Of a stretch of 64,000 nt of DNA, positions 10,031 to 18,247 are shown in pieces. How positions within the stretch are numbered: the stretch's first letter is position 1; each line of letters opens with the position of its first letter. The notes under the pieces are model-generated. The model was not told the origin of the DNA. It did no database searches and was given only the letters and a program-made list of their open reading frames with translations. A program made the translations under genes and the position numbers. This DNA comes from Streptomyces zingiberis (GTDB lineage: Bacteria > Actinomycetota > Actinomycetes > Streptomycetales > Streptomycetaceae). Location of the stretch: assembly GCF_012034935.1 (NCBI RefSeq), contig NZ_JAATEN010000002.1:310001-374000 (forward strand), in the 5' to 3' direction.

Positions 10031-10057
10031 CGGCCGGCACGGGCCCCGTGCCGGCCG
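10031..10057. terminator. Bidirectional hairpin terminator
   Basis: CGGCCGGCACGGG at 10031-10043 and CCCGTGCCGGCCG at 10045-10057 are exact complements around one central base. It lies between the convergent RNase H fusion and YaaA-family genes and would stop transcription from both sides. Confidence 0.7.
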
Positions 10058-10129
10058 CGCCGGGGGCGGGCCCGCCGGTTTCCGTCCGTGCGGTTCCGGC
10101 CCCCGTTCCGGCGGGTCGGTGGACGCCGG

Positions 10130-10942
10130 TCAGTGAACGCCGGTCACCACCACGTCCAGCGCCCAGGGCCGGGCCGTGCCCCCGGCCGGGGCGGCGGAGG
10201 ACCGCACCTCGACGGTGTGCCCCAGTTCGCGGAGCACGTCCACCAGCTCCGCCGGACCGGCCGGCTCCGCGCCGGACACCAGCAGATCCCGCACGAGCCT
10301 GCCCTTGGTGGCCTTGTTGAAGTGGCTCACCACCGACCGCTTCTCCACCCCGCCCACGATCTTCGACTGAAGGACCCGCACCGTCGCCGTCCGGCCGGCC
10401 ACCGCGCCCTTCGGCTTCCAGGCGGTGGCGTACGCGGCCGAGCGCAGATCCAGCACCAGCCCCTCACCGGCGGCCCCGGGGACGGCCTCGGCCAGCGGGC
10501 CCCGCCAGTACGCCCCCAGTCCGCCGAGGGCCGGCAGCTTCACCCCCATCGAACAGCGGTACGACGGAATGCGGTCGCTGATCCGCACCGCTCCCCACAG
10601 CCCGGAGAAGACCAGCAGCGTCCGCCCGGCGCGGGACCGGGCGGCGGCGTCCAGCGAGGAGAGGTCCAGCGCGTCGTAGAGCACACCGGTGTAGATCTCG
10701 CCCGCCGGCCGGGTGGGCGCGGTGCGGAGGGCGGCGTTCTTCGCCACCTCGCCACGGAGCCCTTCCCCGATCCCGAGGACCTCCCGCGCCTTCTCCTCGT
10801 CCGCCGCGCAGAGCGCCACCAGTTCCTCCAGTACCTCGGCGCGGGCCGCCGACAGCCCCGGCAGCGACAGCCCGCCGAGGTCCAGCGGATCGCCCGACCC
10901 ACCGGTGGCCTTACCTTCGGACGGCGGCAACAGCACGAGCAC
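10130..10942 (-). CDS. yaaA: YaaA family (DUF328/UPF0246) peroxide-stress protein, 270 aa
   Basis: Begins MLVLLPPSEGKA, the family hallmark. Further conserved blocks are VFSGLWGAVRISDRIPSYRC and SHFNKATKGRLVRDLL. E. coli YaaA lowers free iron under peroxide stress and binds DNA; the biochemical activity in actinobacteria is not known. GTG at 10942 is preceded by GAGGAGTG, a good ribosome site. Single gene, convergent with the RNase H fusion across the 10031-10057 hairpin. Confidence 0.9.
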   Translation of the reverse strand: MLVLLPPSEGKATGGSGDPLDLGGLSLPGLSAARAEVLEELVALCAADEEKAREVLGIGEGLRGEVAKNAALRTAPTRPAGEIYTGVLYDALDLSSLDAAARSRAGRTLLVFSGLWGAVRISDRIPSYRCSMGVKLPALGGLGAYWRGPLAEAVPGAAGEGLVLDLRSAAYATAWKPKGAVAGRTATVRVLQSKIVGGVEKRSVVSHFNKATKGRLVRDLLVSGAEPAGPAELVDVLRELGHTVEVRSSAAPAGGTARPWALDVVVTGVH

Positions 10943-11101
10943 GGTCGAACACTCCTCGCGAAATCGCGGAACGGACGAAAACAGAACGGACGGAAACGGA
11001 AACGGTACGGACGAGCGGACGGAAACGCGGACCGGGCCGAGGCGGGGAAGCCGGCCTCGCCACCGGCGGCCGGGCCCAGCCTCCCCCGGACGGCCGGCCG
11101 C

Positions 11102-11389
11102 TCAGAACTCCGCCACCCGGTGGAGCCGGAACGGCCCGGCGGCCCCGGGGCCGAACATCACCGGGAGCTCGTCCCCCGCGGGGACCACCACGACCGGCCG
11201 GTCCCGGTACTCGCGGAGGAAGCACTCCAGAGGCTCCCAGATGAGCGTGCGGTAGCCGGACTCCGTGCGCTGGGGCGGGAACGACAGAGACAGCGACTCG
11301 CCGTCCGTGACCTCACCGTCGGACACGCTGACGGCCTCCACGGCGAGCCATTCCCCGCCGACCCACGCTTCCAGGCGTATGTAGTCCAT
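11102..11389 (-). CDS. Hypothetical protein, 95 aa
   Basis: ATG at 11389. The protein begins MDYIRLEAWVGGEWLAVEAV and contains YRTLIWEPLECFLREYRDR, a mixed alpha/beta composition with many Glu and Trp residues and no membrane helix or signal peptide. Codon third positions fit coding. No family is recognised. It lies divergently from the Uma2-like gene, with 212 bases between the two starts. Confidence 0.65.
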   Translation of the reverse strand: MDYIRLEAWVGGEWLAVEAVSVSDGEVTDGESLSLSFPPQRTESGYRTLIWEPLECFLREYRDRPVVVVPAGDELPVMFGPGAAGPFRLHRVAEF

Positions 11390-11601
11390 GGCGCAAGACT
11401 GCCTGGTGCCCCCCACCGCCCGCACCTCGGGGCCGGAAACGCTCCCGGGTCCCCGCCACCGTCCGGAGACCCTGCGCCCACCGGCCTCCGTCGTGGTCGT
11501 CCGCCGGGGGCCGGTGCCACGATCGGGTGAGGAACTCCGGCGCGCGGGAACCGGCCCCCTCCGTTTCCTACGGTCGTGGCAGGACACGGAAGGTGCGTGA
11601 C

Positions 11602-12228
11602 ATGAGCGCCACGGCACATGAACACGAGCCGCTCACGCGGGAGAATCTCCTGCTGGAGGGCTTTTTGGCCCTGGAGACGCCGGAGGGTTTCCGGGCCGAG
11701 CTGATCGAGGGGGAGATCGTCGTGACGCCGCCCCCGGACGGGGCCCATGAGGCTGTCATCAGCCGGATCACCAGGCAGCTGGCCCGGCGCTCGGCGGTGG
11801 ACATGGACGTCTCCGGCAACAAAGGGCTGCGGGTGCCGCGCGGTGGCCCGGGTCTGCGGAACCGCGTCATCCCGGGCCTGACCTTCGCCGAGGCCCACTC
11901 CGGACTGTTCGACGACGCGGAGCCCTGGATGCCGTGCGACGGGGTGGCCATGGTCGTCGAGGTGACGTCCTCCGGCGCCGACCGGGACCGGACGATCAAG
12001 CGGTACTGCTACGCGCGCGGCGGCATCCCGCTGTATCTCCTGGTCGACCGTGAGCGGAGGTCCGTGACGCTCTTCGGAGAGCCGGGAGGGGAGGACTACC
12101 GCCAGGTGAGCACCGTGCCGTACGGCAAGGAGATCATCCTCCCCGCTCCCTTCTCCTGCGAGCTGGAGACCGGAGAGTTCCTCCAGCCGGGCCGCCTCTG
12201 GGGACCGGTGGTCGCGATCGGGCGATGA
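11602..12228 (+). CDS. Uma2 family (DUF820) restriction-endonuclease-like protein, 208 aa
   Basis: PD-(D/E)XK-fold protein of the Uma2 family, which is expanded in cyanobacteria and Streptomyces; its targets are unknown. Typical elements are RAELIEGEIVVTPPP near the N-terminus, PGLTFAEAHSGLFDD in the middle, and MVVEVTSSGADRDRTIKRYCYARGGIPLYLLVD, where Glu and downstream Lys are the expected catalytic residues. ATG at 11602. Its stop (TGA) overlaps another in-frame ATG at 12225, but the next gene more likely starts at 12285. Confidence 0.85.
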   Translation: MSATAHEHEPLTRENLLLEGFLALETPEGFRAELIEGEIVVTPPPDGAHEAVISRITRQLARRSAVDMDVSGNKGLRVPRGGPGLRNRVIPGLTFAEAHSGLFDDAEPWMPCDGVAMVVEVTSSGADRDRTIKRYCYARGGIPLYLLVDRERRSVTLFGEPGGEDYRQVSTVPYGKEIILPAPFSCELETGEFLQPGRLWGPVVAIGR

Positions 12229-12284
12229 GTTCACGGGACGGGGGCGGTCTGATGCGGTGTGACGACCGCTACAGGAGGCAGGCG

Positions 12285-12959
12285 ATGGCCCGTTCCGAGG
12301 ACGCACCGGCCGCGACCCGGCACCGTACCCGGGAGGGTCCGGCCCCGGGCGCGGGCCACCCCGCGCCCGGCGGTCCACCGCCCGGTCCGGTGGAACTGAC
12401 ACTGACGCTCCCCGCCACCCTCACCCGTGACGACGTACCCGGGCTCTGCGCGCGGCTGCGCTCCCTGCTGCCTGAGCAGGCAGCCGCCGTACCGGCCGTC
12501 CCGGCGGCCCGTGACCACCGGGCGGCCCGGAAGGGTTCCCGGGAGCCGGAAGACCCGGGCGGCCGGGAGCAGCCGGGGGCCCGGGAGGGCCCAGGGCCCG
12601 GGGAGAGCGCGGGAGCCCGTGGTGACGGCAGCGGGGCGGGCAGCGGGGAGTGCGGCCTCCTCGTGGTCTGCGACGCCGGCGCCGTCACCCGGCCGGATCT
12701 CGCGACGGTGGAGGCGCTCTCCCGGCTCCGGCTCACCGCGCGCCGCCTCGGCCACCGGTTATCTCTGCGGAACGTGCGGCCGGAACTGCTGGGGCTCCTG
12801 CGGCTGCTCGGCCTGGACGGCGTCCTGGCCGTGGGTCTCTCCGGGGAGGGCTCCGGGGAGGGGGAGGCCGTCGGGGCCGAGGCGGGCGGGCAGGCCGAAG
12901 AGGGGGAAGAAATGGGCGGTGTCCAGGAAGGAGTTGATCCCCGAGATCCGGCCGGCTGA
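12285..12959 (+). CDS. STAS-domain protein, tail-to-tail overlap with the sigma factor gene, 224 aa
   Basis: ATG at 12285 follows a near-perfect ribosome site (AGGAGG, 7 bases upstream); upstream ATGs at 12225 and 12252 lack one. Residues about 30-55 and 120-190 make a STAS-like fold ([20 protein letters not shown], then [19 protein letters not shown] and [14 protein letters not shown]), split by a Pro/Gly/Glu-rich insert. STAS proteins usually act as anti-anti-sigma or sensor modules. The last 65 residues ([15 protein letters not shown] onward) are encoded by the antisense strand of the sigma factor's C-terminal region. This tail-to-tail overlap is about 200 bases. The tail may be a by-product of the overlap and may not be a functional domain. 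Confidence 0.7.
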   Translation: MARSEDAPAATRHRTREGPAPGAGHPAPGGPPPGPVELTLTLPATLTRDDVPGLCARLRSLLPEQAAAVPAVPAARDHRAARKGSREPEDPGGREQPGAREGPGPGESAGARGDGSGAGSGECGLLVVCDAGAVTRPDLATVEALSRLRLTARRLGHRLSLRNVRPELLGLLRLLGLDGVLAVGLSGEGSGEGEAVGAEAGGQAEEGEEMGGVQEGVDPRDPAG

Positions 12960-13928
12960 GATCTCGATGATTTGCAGGGCCCAGGCCTCGTACCCCTCGC
13001 CGTCCGGTGCCGGGCGGTACTGGGCGAAGGCGGGGCTGCCGTTGGCCGTGACGGGGAGCAGCCGCGAGCCGCGGCAGCCGATGCCCGTGCCCAGCATCCA
13101 GGCGCGGATCTCGGCCGCGCCCCGCAGCCACAGCGGGTACGGGGGCATGGTGAGCCGGGCGTCCTCGTGCAGCAGGGAGGTCAGGGCTTCGAGGTCGTAG
13201 CGCTGGAAGGCGTCGACATAGCGCTCCAGCAGGGCGCGCTGCCCGGCGTCGAGCGGGCGGGCGGGCTCGGAGTCCTCCCCGGCGGCGGCCCGCAGCGTGG
13301 CCCGGGCGCGCTGGAGGGCACTGTTGACGGAGGGGACCGAGGTGCCCAGCAGTTCCGCGACCTCGCTCGCCTTCCAGGCGAGCACCTCCCGGAGGATCAG
13401 CACGGCCCGCTGCCGGGGCGGCAGATGCTGGAGGGCGGCCACGAAGGCCAGCCGCACCGAATCCCGGGCCACCGCCACCTCGGCCGGGTCGCCGGCGCCG
13501 TCCAGGACACGGCCGTCGGGGGCGGGCTCGACCCAGGCCGACTCGGGGAGCGCGTCCGGCAGGGCGGCGGTCGCGGGCTGCGGGGAGGAGAGGTCCATGG
13601 GGCGGGCGCGGCGGCCGGATCCCTTCAGCATGTCCAGGCACACATTCGTCGCGATGCGGTAGAGCCAGGTACGGAGCGCCGCCCGGCCCTCGAAGCGGTC
13701 GAGACTCCGCCAGGCCCGGACCATCACCTCCTGCACGGCGTCCTCGGCGTCGAACGCCGAGCCGAGCATCCGGTAGCAGTAGCCGGTCAGCTCCACCCGG
13801 TGCCGCTCCAGCCGCTCCTCGGCATCGGCGGAACCGGCCGCCCCGGGCCCGCCGCGCGGCTCCGCGCCGGCTCTCCTCTCCGCCACGGCCGGACCGGCCG
13901 CTCCCTGCGCTGCAACGAGTTCACTCAT
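12759..13928 (-). CDS. SigG-like ECF RNA polymerase sigma factor with C-terminal SnoaL-like domain, 389 aa
   Basis: Sigma2 region at about residues 40-110 ([20 protein letters not shown], then [17 protein letters not shown]), sigma4 at about 170-225 ([20 protein letters not shown], then [17 protein letters not shown]), and an NTF2/SnoaL-like domain at about 250-360. This layout matches the SigG/SigX5 type of ECF factor, where the extra domain modulates activity in place of an anti-sigma factor. ATG at 13928 has GAGGTGAG upstream. The C-terminal tail past [11 protein letters not shown] (about 40 residues) is unusual and lies in the overlap with the STAS gene. A promoter matching the RecA-independent DNA-damage consensus lies at 13989-14011, so induction by DNA damage is predicted. 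Confidence 0.88.
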   Translation of the reverse strand: MSELVAAQGAAGPAVAERRAGAEPRGGPGAAGSADAEERLERHRVELTGYCYRMLGSAFDAEDAVQEVMVRAWRSLDRFEGRAALRTWLYRIATNVCLDMLKGSGRRARPMDLSSPQPATAALPDALPESAWVEPAPDGRVLDGAGDPAEVAVARDSVRLAFVAALQHLPPRQRAVLILREVLAWKASEVAELLGTSVPSVNSALQRARATLRAAAGEDSEPARPLDAGQRALLERYVDAFQRYDLEALTSLLHEDARLTMPPYPLWLRGAAEIRAWMLGTGIGCRGSRLLPVTANGSPAFAQYRPAPDGEGYEAWALQIIEISAGRISGINSFLDTAHFFPLFGLPARLGPDGLPLPGALPGETHGQDAVQAEQPQEPQQFRPHVPQR

Positions 13929-13988
13929 CGAGGCTCACCTCACGCCGCCCTCGGCACCGGACCGGTGTCTCCGGCCCCGTGCCTCAGC

Positions 13989-14011
13989 ACAGTAGGCGCA
14001 GGGTCTGACAA
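13989..14011 (-). promoter_or_regulatory. RecA-independent (PafBC/RecA_NDp-type) DNA-damage promoter for the sigma factor
   Basis: On the minus strand TTGTCAGAC (14011-14003), eight bases, then TACTGT (13994-13989). This fits the mycobacterial RecA_NDp consensus TTGTCRGTG-N8-TANNNT in spacing and in all but two bases of the first element. The predicted transcript would start about 54 bases upstream of the sigma factor ATG. Mycobacterial sigG is known to have such a promoter, which makes the match more credible. Confidence 0.65.
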
Positions 14012-14212
14012 TGGCCCCTCCCTCGCCGGGCCCCGGCGCCCGCCACGGGCGGAAGCGCTGGTGAGCGGCGTGCCGCGGGGGCCGGCGGGCCGGCGAGTGG
14101 GCCGGCGGCGGGGGGCCGCCAGGCCCGGGCCCGGGGGCCACCGCGCGACGTCCCGCGGCCACGGCCCGCGTCCCGCCGGCCGCGGTGGACGGGACGGCGG
14201 CGCACCGGCGGG

Positions 14213-14218
14213 TACCAT
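14213..14218 (+). promoter_or_regulatory. Putative -10 box of rnpB
   Basis: TACCAT ends 8 bases before the predicted 5' end of the RNase P RNA. No good -35 is seen 16-18 bases upstream (the best is TGGACG, too far). Supported mainly by its position. Confidence 0.4.
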
Positions 14219-14226
14219 GGTCACCA

Positions 14227-14640
14227 CGGCGGACGAGCCGGCCGGGCGGTCGCGTCGGGATCCTCGGGATCCCGCCGAGGAACGTCCGGGCTCCACAGGG
14301 CAGGGTGGTGGGTAACGCCCACCCGGGGTGACCCGCGGGACAGTGCCACAGAAAACAGACCGCCGGGGCCGTGAGGCGCCCGGTAAGGGTGAAACGGTGG
14401 TGTAAGAGACCACCAGCGGCCGGGGTGACCCGGACGGCTCGGTAAACCCCACCCGGAGCAAGGTCGAGAGGAGCCGTCTCCGGACGGCTCTGCGCGGACG
14501 TTCGAGGGCTGCCCGCCCGAGTCCGCGGGTGGACCGCACGAGGCCGGCGGCAACGCCGGTCCCAGATGGATGACCGCCTCCCCAGGGGCCGCGAGGCCCC
14601 CGGGAGACAGAACCCGGCGTACAGGCCGACTCGTCCGCCG
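14227..14640 (+). ncRNA. rnpB: RNase P RNA (class A), catalytic RNA for tRNA 5' maturation
   Basis: About 414 bases. The ends CGGCGGACGAG (14227-14237) and CTCGTCCGCCG (14630-14640) are exact complements and form P1. Conserved class A elements are present in order: GAGGAACGTCCGGGCTCC before the CR-I region, CACAGGGCAG, ACAGAAAACAGACCGCC, GGTAAGGGTGAAACGGTGG with GTAAGAGACCACC, the GGTAAACCCC/GAGCAAGG segment of CR-IV/V, GATGACCGCC, and the final ACAGAACCCGGCGTACAG. It lies in a region where no protein frame is convincing. The exact ends are inferred from pairing and could be off by a few bases. Confidence 0.93.
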
Positions 14641-15317
14641 CCTGTACACCTGACCTGCTGCTTCCTGCGGCTTCCGGCATCGCGGGGAGCCTCCGGGGAG
14701 AATCCGGGGGAATCGGCGCCCGCGCGCAGGGTGTGCCGGGCCGGTGCGGCGACGCCGAAGCCGCCCGGCCGGGGAAGTGCCGGTGGTGGCGGCTCCGGCG
14801 CAGGACGCCCGTCGCGATCCCCGGGGCGTCGGGCGAGCTGCGGGAAGAAGATCTTCCCGGGACCCGGGGCGGCCGCTCCCGCCGCGGGCCTCCCGCGCGC
14901 CCCGGCGTGATCCGCCGCCCCATCGCCGGGCCGCGCACACGGGGTGTGAACCGCGCGTCGGATTCTCCTCCCGTACACACCCTGTCTTTTGTCCGCGATG
15001 CGCGGTTCACTCGGTTCGACGGGTCGCCGCTCCCCCGCCCGGCGGCCCGCTCCGCTCCGCCCCCGGTCGCCCACCTCCTCCCTCCGCGCGACGGGGGCGG
15101 GGCCCTGCCCCCGGACCGCTCCGCCCACGGCTCCGCCCACGGACCGCTCCGCCCACGGCTCCGCCCACGGACCGCTCCGCCCTGCCGGTCCGCCCGCCCC
15201 GGCGCTCCCGGCCGTCCCTGCCGCCCCGTGGGTCCCGGCCGCACACCTGTCCGTGCGTACACCCGTCCGTACGCACGCCCGTGTCCCGTCGCCCGCGGGA
15301 CCAGGGCCGTACGCGAA
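14641..15317. other. Intergenic region between rnpB and phoD with hairpins and an 11-bp inverted repeat
   Basis: No gene is supported. It holds a hairpin CGGGAAGA-AGA-TCTTCCCG (14841-14859); an 11-bp perfect inverted repeat GTGAACCGCGC (14946-14956) / GCGCGGTTCAC (15000-15010) enclosing 43 less G+C-rich bases; a 28-bp tandem repeat (15113-15182); and a 9-bp inverted repeat CGTGCGTAC / GTACGCACG (15252-15260 / 15269-15277). Long open frames on both strands here are Arg/Pro/Gly-rich artefacts. Confidence 0.5.
15113..15182. repeat. 28-bp tandem repeat, 2.5 copies
   Basis: The unit starts GGACCGCTCCGCCCACGG and is repeated exactly at 15113-15140 and 15141-15168, then 14 bases of a third copy. 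Each unit has an internal CTCCGCCCAC(GG) half-repeat. Non-coding; a copy-number-variable site is likely. Confidence 0.85.
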
Positions 15318-15339
15318 GCTCATCCGACGGCCATATGGC
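15318..15339 (+). promoter_or_regulatory. Putative PHO box (PhoP site) upstream of phoD
   Basis: Two adjacent 11-base units, GCTCATCCGAC and GGCCATATGGC, each resemble the Streptomyces PhoP direct-repeat unit G(G/T)TCAYYYR(G/C)G. They lie about 80 bases before the phoD start, a typical activating position. phoD of Streptomyces is a known PhoR-PhoP target, so phosphate-starvation control is likely. Confidence 0.5.
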
Positions 15340-15383
15340 TGTTGTGCACGCGACAACCCCGCGCCGCCCCGTGGCGCTCGAAT

Positions 15384-15412
15384 CTCCCTGACACCAACCC
15401 ACGTCAGGGGAG
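15384..15412 (+). promoter_or_regulatory. Hairpin covering the phoD ribosome site
   Basis: CTCCCTGAC (15384-15392) can pair with GTCAGGGGAG (15403-15412), with one bulged base; the 3' arm contains the GGGGAG Shine-Dalgarno of phoD (ATG 15419). This could limit translation. It could also be chance in G+C-rich DNA. Confidence 0.35.
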
Positions 15413-15418
15413 GGCCAG

Positions 15419-17047
15419 ATGACTTCAACGTTCCCCGAGCGGGAGCTGCGTGCCGCCGCCGCACACCTCGGCCGCCGCCGCTTCCTCACCGCCACCGGGG
15501 CCGCCGCCGCGCTCGCCTTCGCCGTCCATCTGCCGGGCAGCGCCCAGGCCGCCGATCTGGACGCCCGCCGCGCGCTCGCCGCCGACCCGTTCACCCTCGG
15601 CGTCGCCTCCGGCGACCCCGGCCCCGGCTCCGTCGTGCTGTGGACCCGACTCGCGCCCGAACCGTACACGCCCGACGGCGGGATGCCGTCCGCCAGGACC
15701 GAGGTGGCCTGGGAGATCGCCCGCGACGAGCGGTTCGCGCAGGTCGTCCGGCGGGGCACGGCCACCGCCCACCCGGAGTACCACCACACCCTGCACGTCG
15801 AGGTGGCCGGTCTCGAACCCGACCGGGTCCACTGGTACCGCTTCCGCGCCGGCGACTACGTCAGCCCCGCCGGCCGCACCCGCACCGGCCCCGCGGCCGG
15901 CGCCCGGCTCCGCGAGCTGAAGCTCGCCGCCGTCTCCTGCCAGGCCTACCACCAGGGGTACTTCACCGCCTTCCGCCACCTGGCGGACGAGGACCTGGAC
16001 GTCGTCTTCCACCTCGGCGACTACCTCTACGAGTACGCGGTGAACTCCGCCGGCGGCGTCCGCGGCTACACCGGGAGCCGCGCCCTGCCGGCGCACTTCA
16101 ACCGGGAGACCGTCACCCTCGACGACTACCGGATGCGCTACGCCCTCTACAAGTCCGACCCGGACCTGCGGGCCGCGCACGCCGCCCACCCCTACGTCGT
16201 CACCTGGGACGACCACGAGACGGAGAACAACTACGCCGGGTCCGTCTCCGAGGACGACGTCCCGCCCGGGGAGTTCCTGATCCGCCGCGCCGCCGCCTAC
16301 CGCGCCTACTGGGAGAACCAGCCGCTGCGCGCCCCGCAGCGGCCGGACGGCTCCGGCATGCGGCTGTACCGGCGGCTGACCTTCGGGCAGCTCGCGCAGT
16401 TCGACGTCCTCGACACCCGCCAGTACCGCTCCGACCAGGCGTACGGCGACGGCTGGCGCCGCCCGGGGCCGGAGTCGGAGAACCCGGCGCGCACCATGAC
16501 CGGTGCCGCGCAGGAGCGCTGGCTGATCGACGGCTGGCGCGCGTCGCGGGCGCGGTGGAACGTCGTGCCGCAGCAGGTCACCTTCGCGCAGCGGCGCTCC
16601 GACACCACCGGCGCCTACACCCTCTCCATGGACGCCTGGGACGGCTACCCCGCCTCCCGCGAACGGCTCCTCGCGGGCGCGGAGTCGGCCGGGGTGGAGA
16701 ACCTCGTCGTCCTCACCGGCGACGTGCACGTCGGCTACGCGTTCGACATCAAGCGGGACTTCGACCGCCCGGACTCCCGCACGGCCGGCGTCGAGTTCGT
16801 CGCCACCTCGATCAGCAGCGGCGGCGACGGCGCGGACCGCCCCGCCAACTACGCCACGTACCTGGCCGCCAACCCCCACATGCGCTTCTACAACGGCCGG
16901 CGCGGCTACGTCACCGTCACGCTGGACGAGGAGCGGGCCCGCGCCGACTTCCGCACCGTCGCGCGGGTCACCACCCCCGGGGCGCCCGTCACCACCGCGG
17001 CGTCCTTCGTCACCCGGGCCGGCGCACCCGGCCTGTCCGCGCTCTGA
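15419..17047 (+). CDS. phoD: Alkaline phosphatase D / phosphodiesterase, Tat-secreted, 542 aa
   Basis: Secreted calcium/iron-type PhoD phosphatase that frees phosphate from esters outside the cell. A twin-arginine signal (LGRRRFLTATGAAAALAFAV) occupies about residues 17-45, followed by the PhoD N-terminal beta domain (FTLGVASGDPGPGSVVLWTR) and the metallophosphatase domain. Metal-binding motifs are VSCQAYHQG, FHLGDYLYEY, TWDDHETENN, DVLDTRQYRS and VVLTGDVHVGYAF. The length is normal. ATG at 15419 has GGGAGGGCCAG upstream. A PHO-like box and an SD-covering hairpin suggest phosphate-controlled expression. Confidence 0.95.
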   Translation: MTSTFPERELRAAAAHLGRRRFLTATGAAAALAFAVHLPGSAQAADLDARRALAADPFTLGVASGDPGPGSVVLWTRLAPEPYTPDGGMPSARTEVAWEIARDERFAQVVRRGTATAHPEYHHTLHVEVAGLEPDRVHWYRFRAGDYVSPAGRTRTGPAAGARLRELKLAAVSCQAYHQGYFTAFRHLADEDLDVVFHLGDYLYEYAVNSAGGVRGYTGSRALPAHFNRETVTLDDYRMRYALYKSDPDLRAAHAAHPYVVTWDDHETENNYAGSVSEDDVPPGEFLIRRAAAYRAYWENQPLRAPQRPDGSGMRLYRRLTFGQLAQFDVLDTRQYRSDQAYGDGWRRPGPESENPARTMTGAAQERWLIDGWRASRARWNVVPQQVTFAQRRSDTTGAYTLSMDAWDGYPASRERLLAGAESAGVENLVVLTGDVHVGYAFDIKRDFDRPDSRTAGVEFVATSISSGGDGADRPANYATYLAANPHMRFYNGRRGYVTVTLDEERARADFRTVARVTTPGAPVTTAASFVTRAGAPGLSAL

Positions 17048-17058
17048 ACCGGCCCCGT

Positions 17059-17084
17059 GCCGCCGCCCCCGCGCGGGCGGCGGC
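17059..17084. terminator. Hairpin terminator between phoD and the oxidoreductase gene
   Basis: GCCGCCGCCC (17059-17068) and GGGCGGCGGC (17075-17084) are perfect 10-bp arms around a 6-base loop, 12 bases past the phoD stop and between convergent genes. Confidence 0.6.
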
Positions 17085-17223
17085 TCCGGGTGCCCGCGGG
17101 GGAGGGGCGCGGTGCGGGCTGGGCGGGCGCGCGGCCGTCCCGCGCGCGGCCGTCCCGCGCCTCCGGGCGTGGTTCCGGGCCGGCGCCCGGCGGGTCCGCC
17201 CGCCCCTCCCCGGGAGGCGCGGC

Positions 17224-18207
17224 TCATCCCTCCCCGGGGTAGCGGACGCCGATCCGTTCGCGCACGGTGTCCAGCGTGCGCATCACCGCGAGCGTGCCGT
17301 CCAGCGGTACCAGCGGCGACTCCCGCTCGCCCGCGCGCAGACAGCGCATCACCTCGGCCGCCTCGTGCTGCATCCCGCTGAGCTCGCCGGCCACGGTGAT
17401 CTCCTCCGGCTCGCGGCCCGGCCGGTGCAGCACACAGAGGCGCGGGTCGATGAAGCCGCGCGGGAACTCGATCCGGCCGGCCGTGCCGGTCACGGCGGCG
17501 GTCGTCGGGGTGCGCGCGGTGAGCGAGCAGCTCAGCACGGCCACCGCGCCGGAGTCCCAGCCGAGCAGCATCCCGGTGTCGGTGTCCACGCCCTCCCCGG
17601 TGAGCGCCGCGCGCGCCTGCACCTCGGCGGGCTCACCCAGCACGAGCTGCGCGAACGCCACCGGGTAGACCCCGAGATCCAGCAGCGCCCCGCCGCCCTG
17701 CGCGGGATCGAGCAGCCGGTGGCCCGCCGGGAACGGCCCGGCGATCCCGAAGTCGGCCTGCACCGCCCGCACCTCGCCGATGGCGCCGTCCCGGATCCGC
17801 CGCAGCGCCTCCCGCACCACCGGATTGCAGTACGTCCACATCGCCTCCATCAGGAAGCGGTCCCGCGACCGGGCCAGTTCGACGAGTTCCGTGGCCTCCG
17901 CCACGTTCAGCGTGAACGGCTTCTCGCAGAGCACCGCGCGCCCCGCCGTCAGGCAGAGCCCGGCCGCCGCCCGGTGCGCGGAGTGCGGGGTGGCCACGTA
18001 CACCACGTCCACGCCGTCATCGGCCGCCAGCGCCTCCCAGCTGCCGTGGGCGCGCGGTATGCCGAAGCGCTCGGCGAAGGCCGCGGCCGTGCCCGCGCTC
18101 CGCGAGGCCACGGCGGCGATCTCCGCGTCCGGCATCCGCCCGAGCTGCTCGGTGAAGGTGGACGCGATGCCACCGGTCGCCAGAATGCCCCATCTGACCT
18201 GATCCAT
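17224..18207 (-). CDS. Gfo/Idh/MocA family NAD(P)-dependent oxidoreductase, 327 aa
   Basis: Rossmann N-domain from residue 5 (WGILATGGIASTFTEQLGRM), with the catalytic-site motif CEKPFTLN near residue 95 (EKP Lys), followed by the C-terminal alpha/beta domain with GGGALLDLGVYPVAFAQLVLG. The family oxidises or reduces sugars, inositols and related polyols. ATG at 18207 with GGGGACGACGG upstream. The promoter region carries a LacI-type operator overlapping the likely -10, so sugar-responsive repression is inferred. The substrate is unknown. Confidence 0.9.
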   Translation of the reverse strand: MDQVRWGILATGGIASTFTEQLGRMPDAEIAAVASRSAGTAAAFAERFGIPRAHGSWEALAADDGVDVVYVATPHSAHRAAAGLCLTAGRAVLCEKPFTLNVAEATELVELARSRDRFLMEAMWTYCNPVVREALRRIRDGAIGEVRAVQADFGIAGPFPAGHRLLDPAQGGGALLDLGVYPVAFAQLVLGEPAEVQARAALTGEGVDTDTGMLLGWDSGAVAVLSCSLTARTPTTAAVTGTAGRIEFPRGFIDPRLCVLHRPGREPEEITVAGELSGMQHEAAEVMRCLRAGERESPLVPLDGTLAVMRTLDTVRERIGVRYPGEG

Positions 18208-18247
18208 TACCGTCGTCCCCGCCTGTCGGCCGTCGATTGGTGCTGCG

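Noticed and set aside
14480..14500. GTTCGAGGG-like sequence considered as a tRNA T-loop.
   Set aside because: It lies inside the RNase P RNA and no tRNA fold surrounds it; no tRNA gene was recognised in the window.
15113..15182. 28-bp repeats considered as a CRISPR array.
   Set aside because: The unit length fits, but copies are directly adjacent with no spacers and no cas gene is present.
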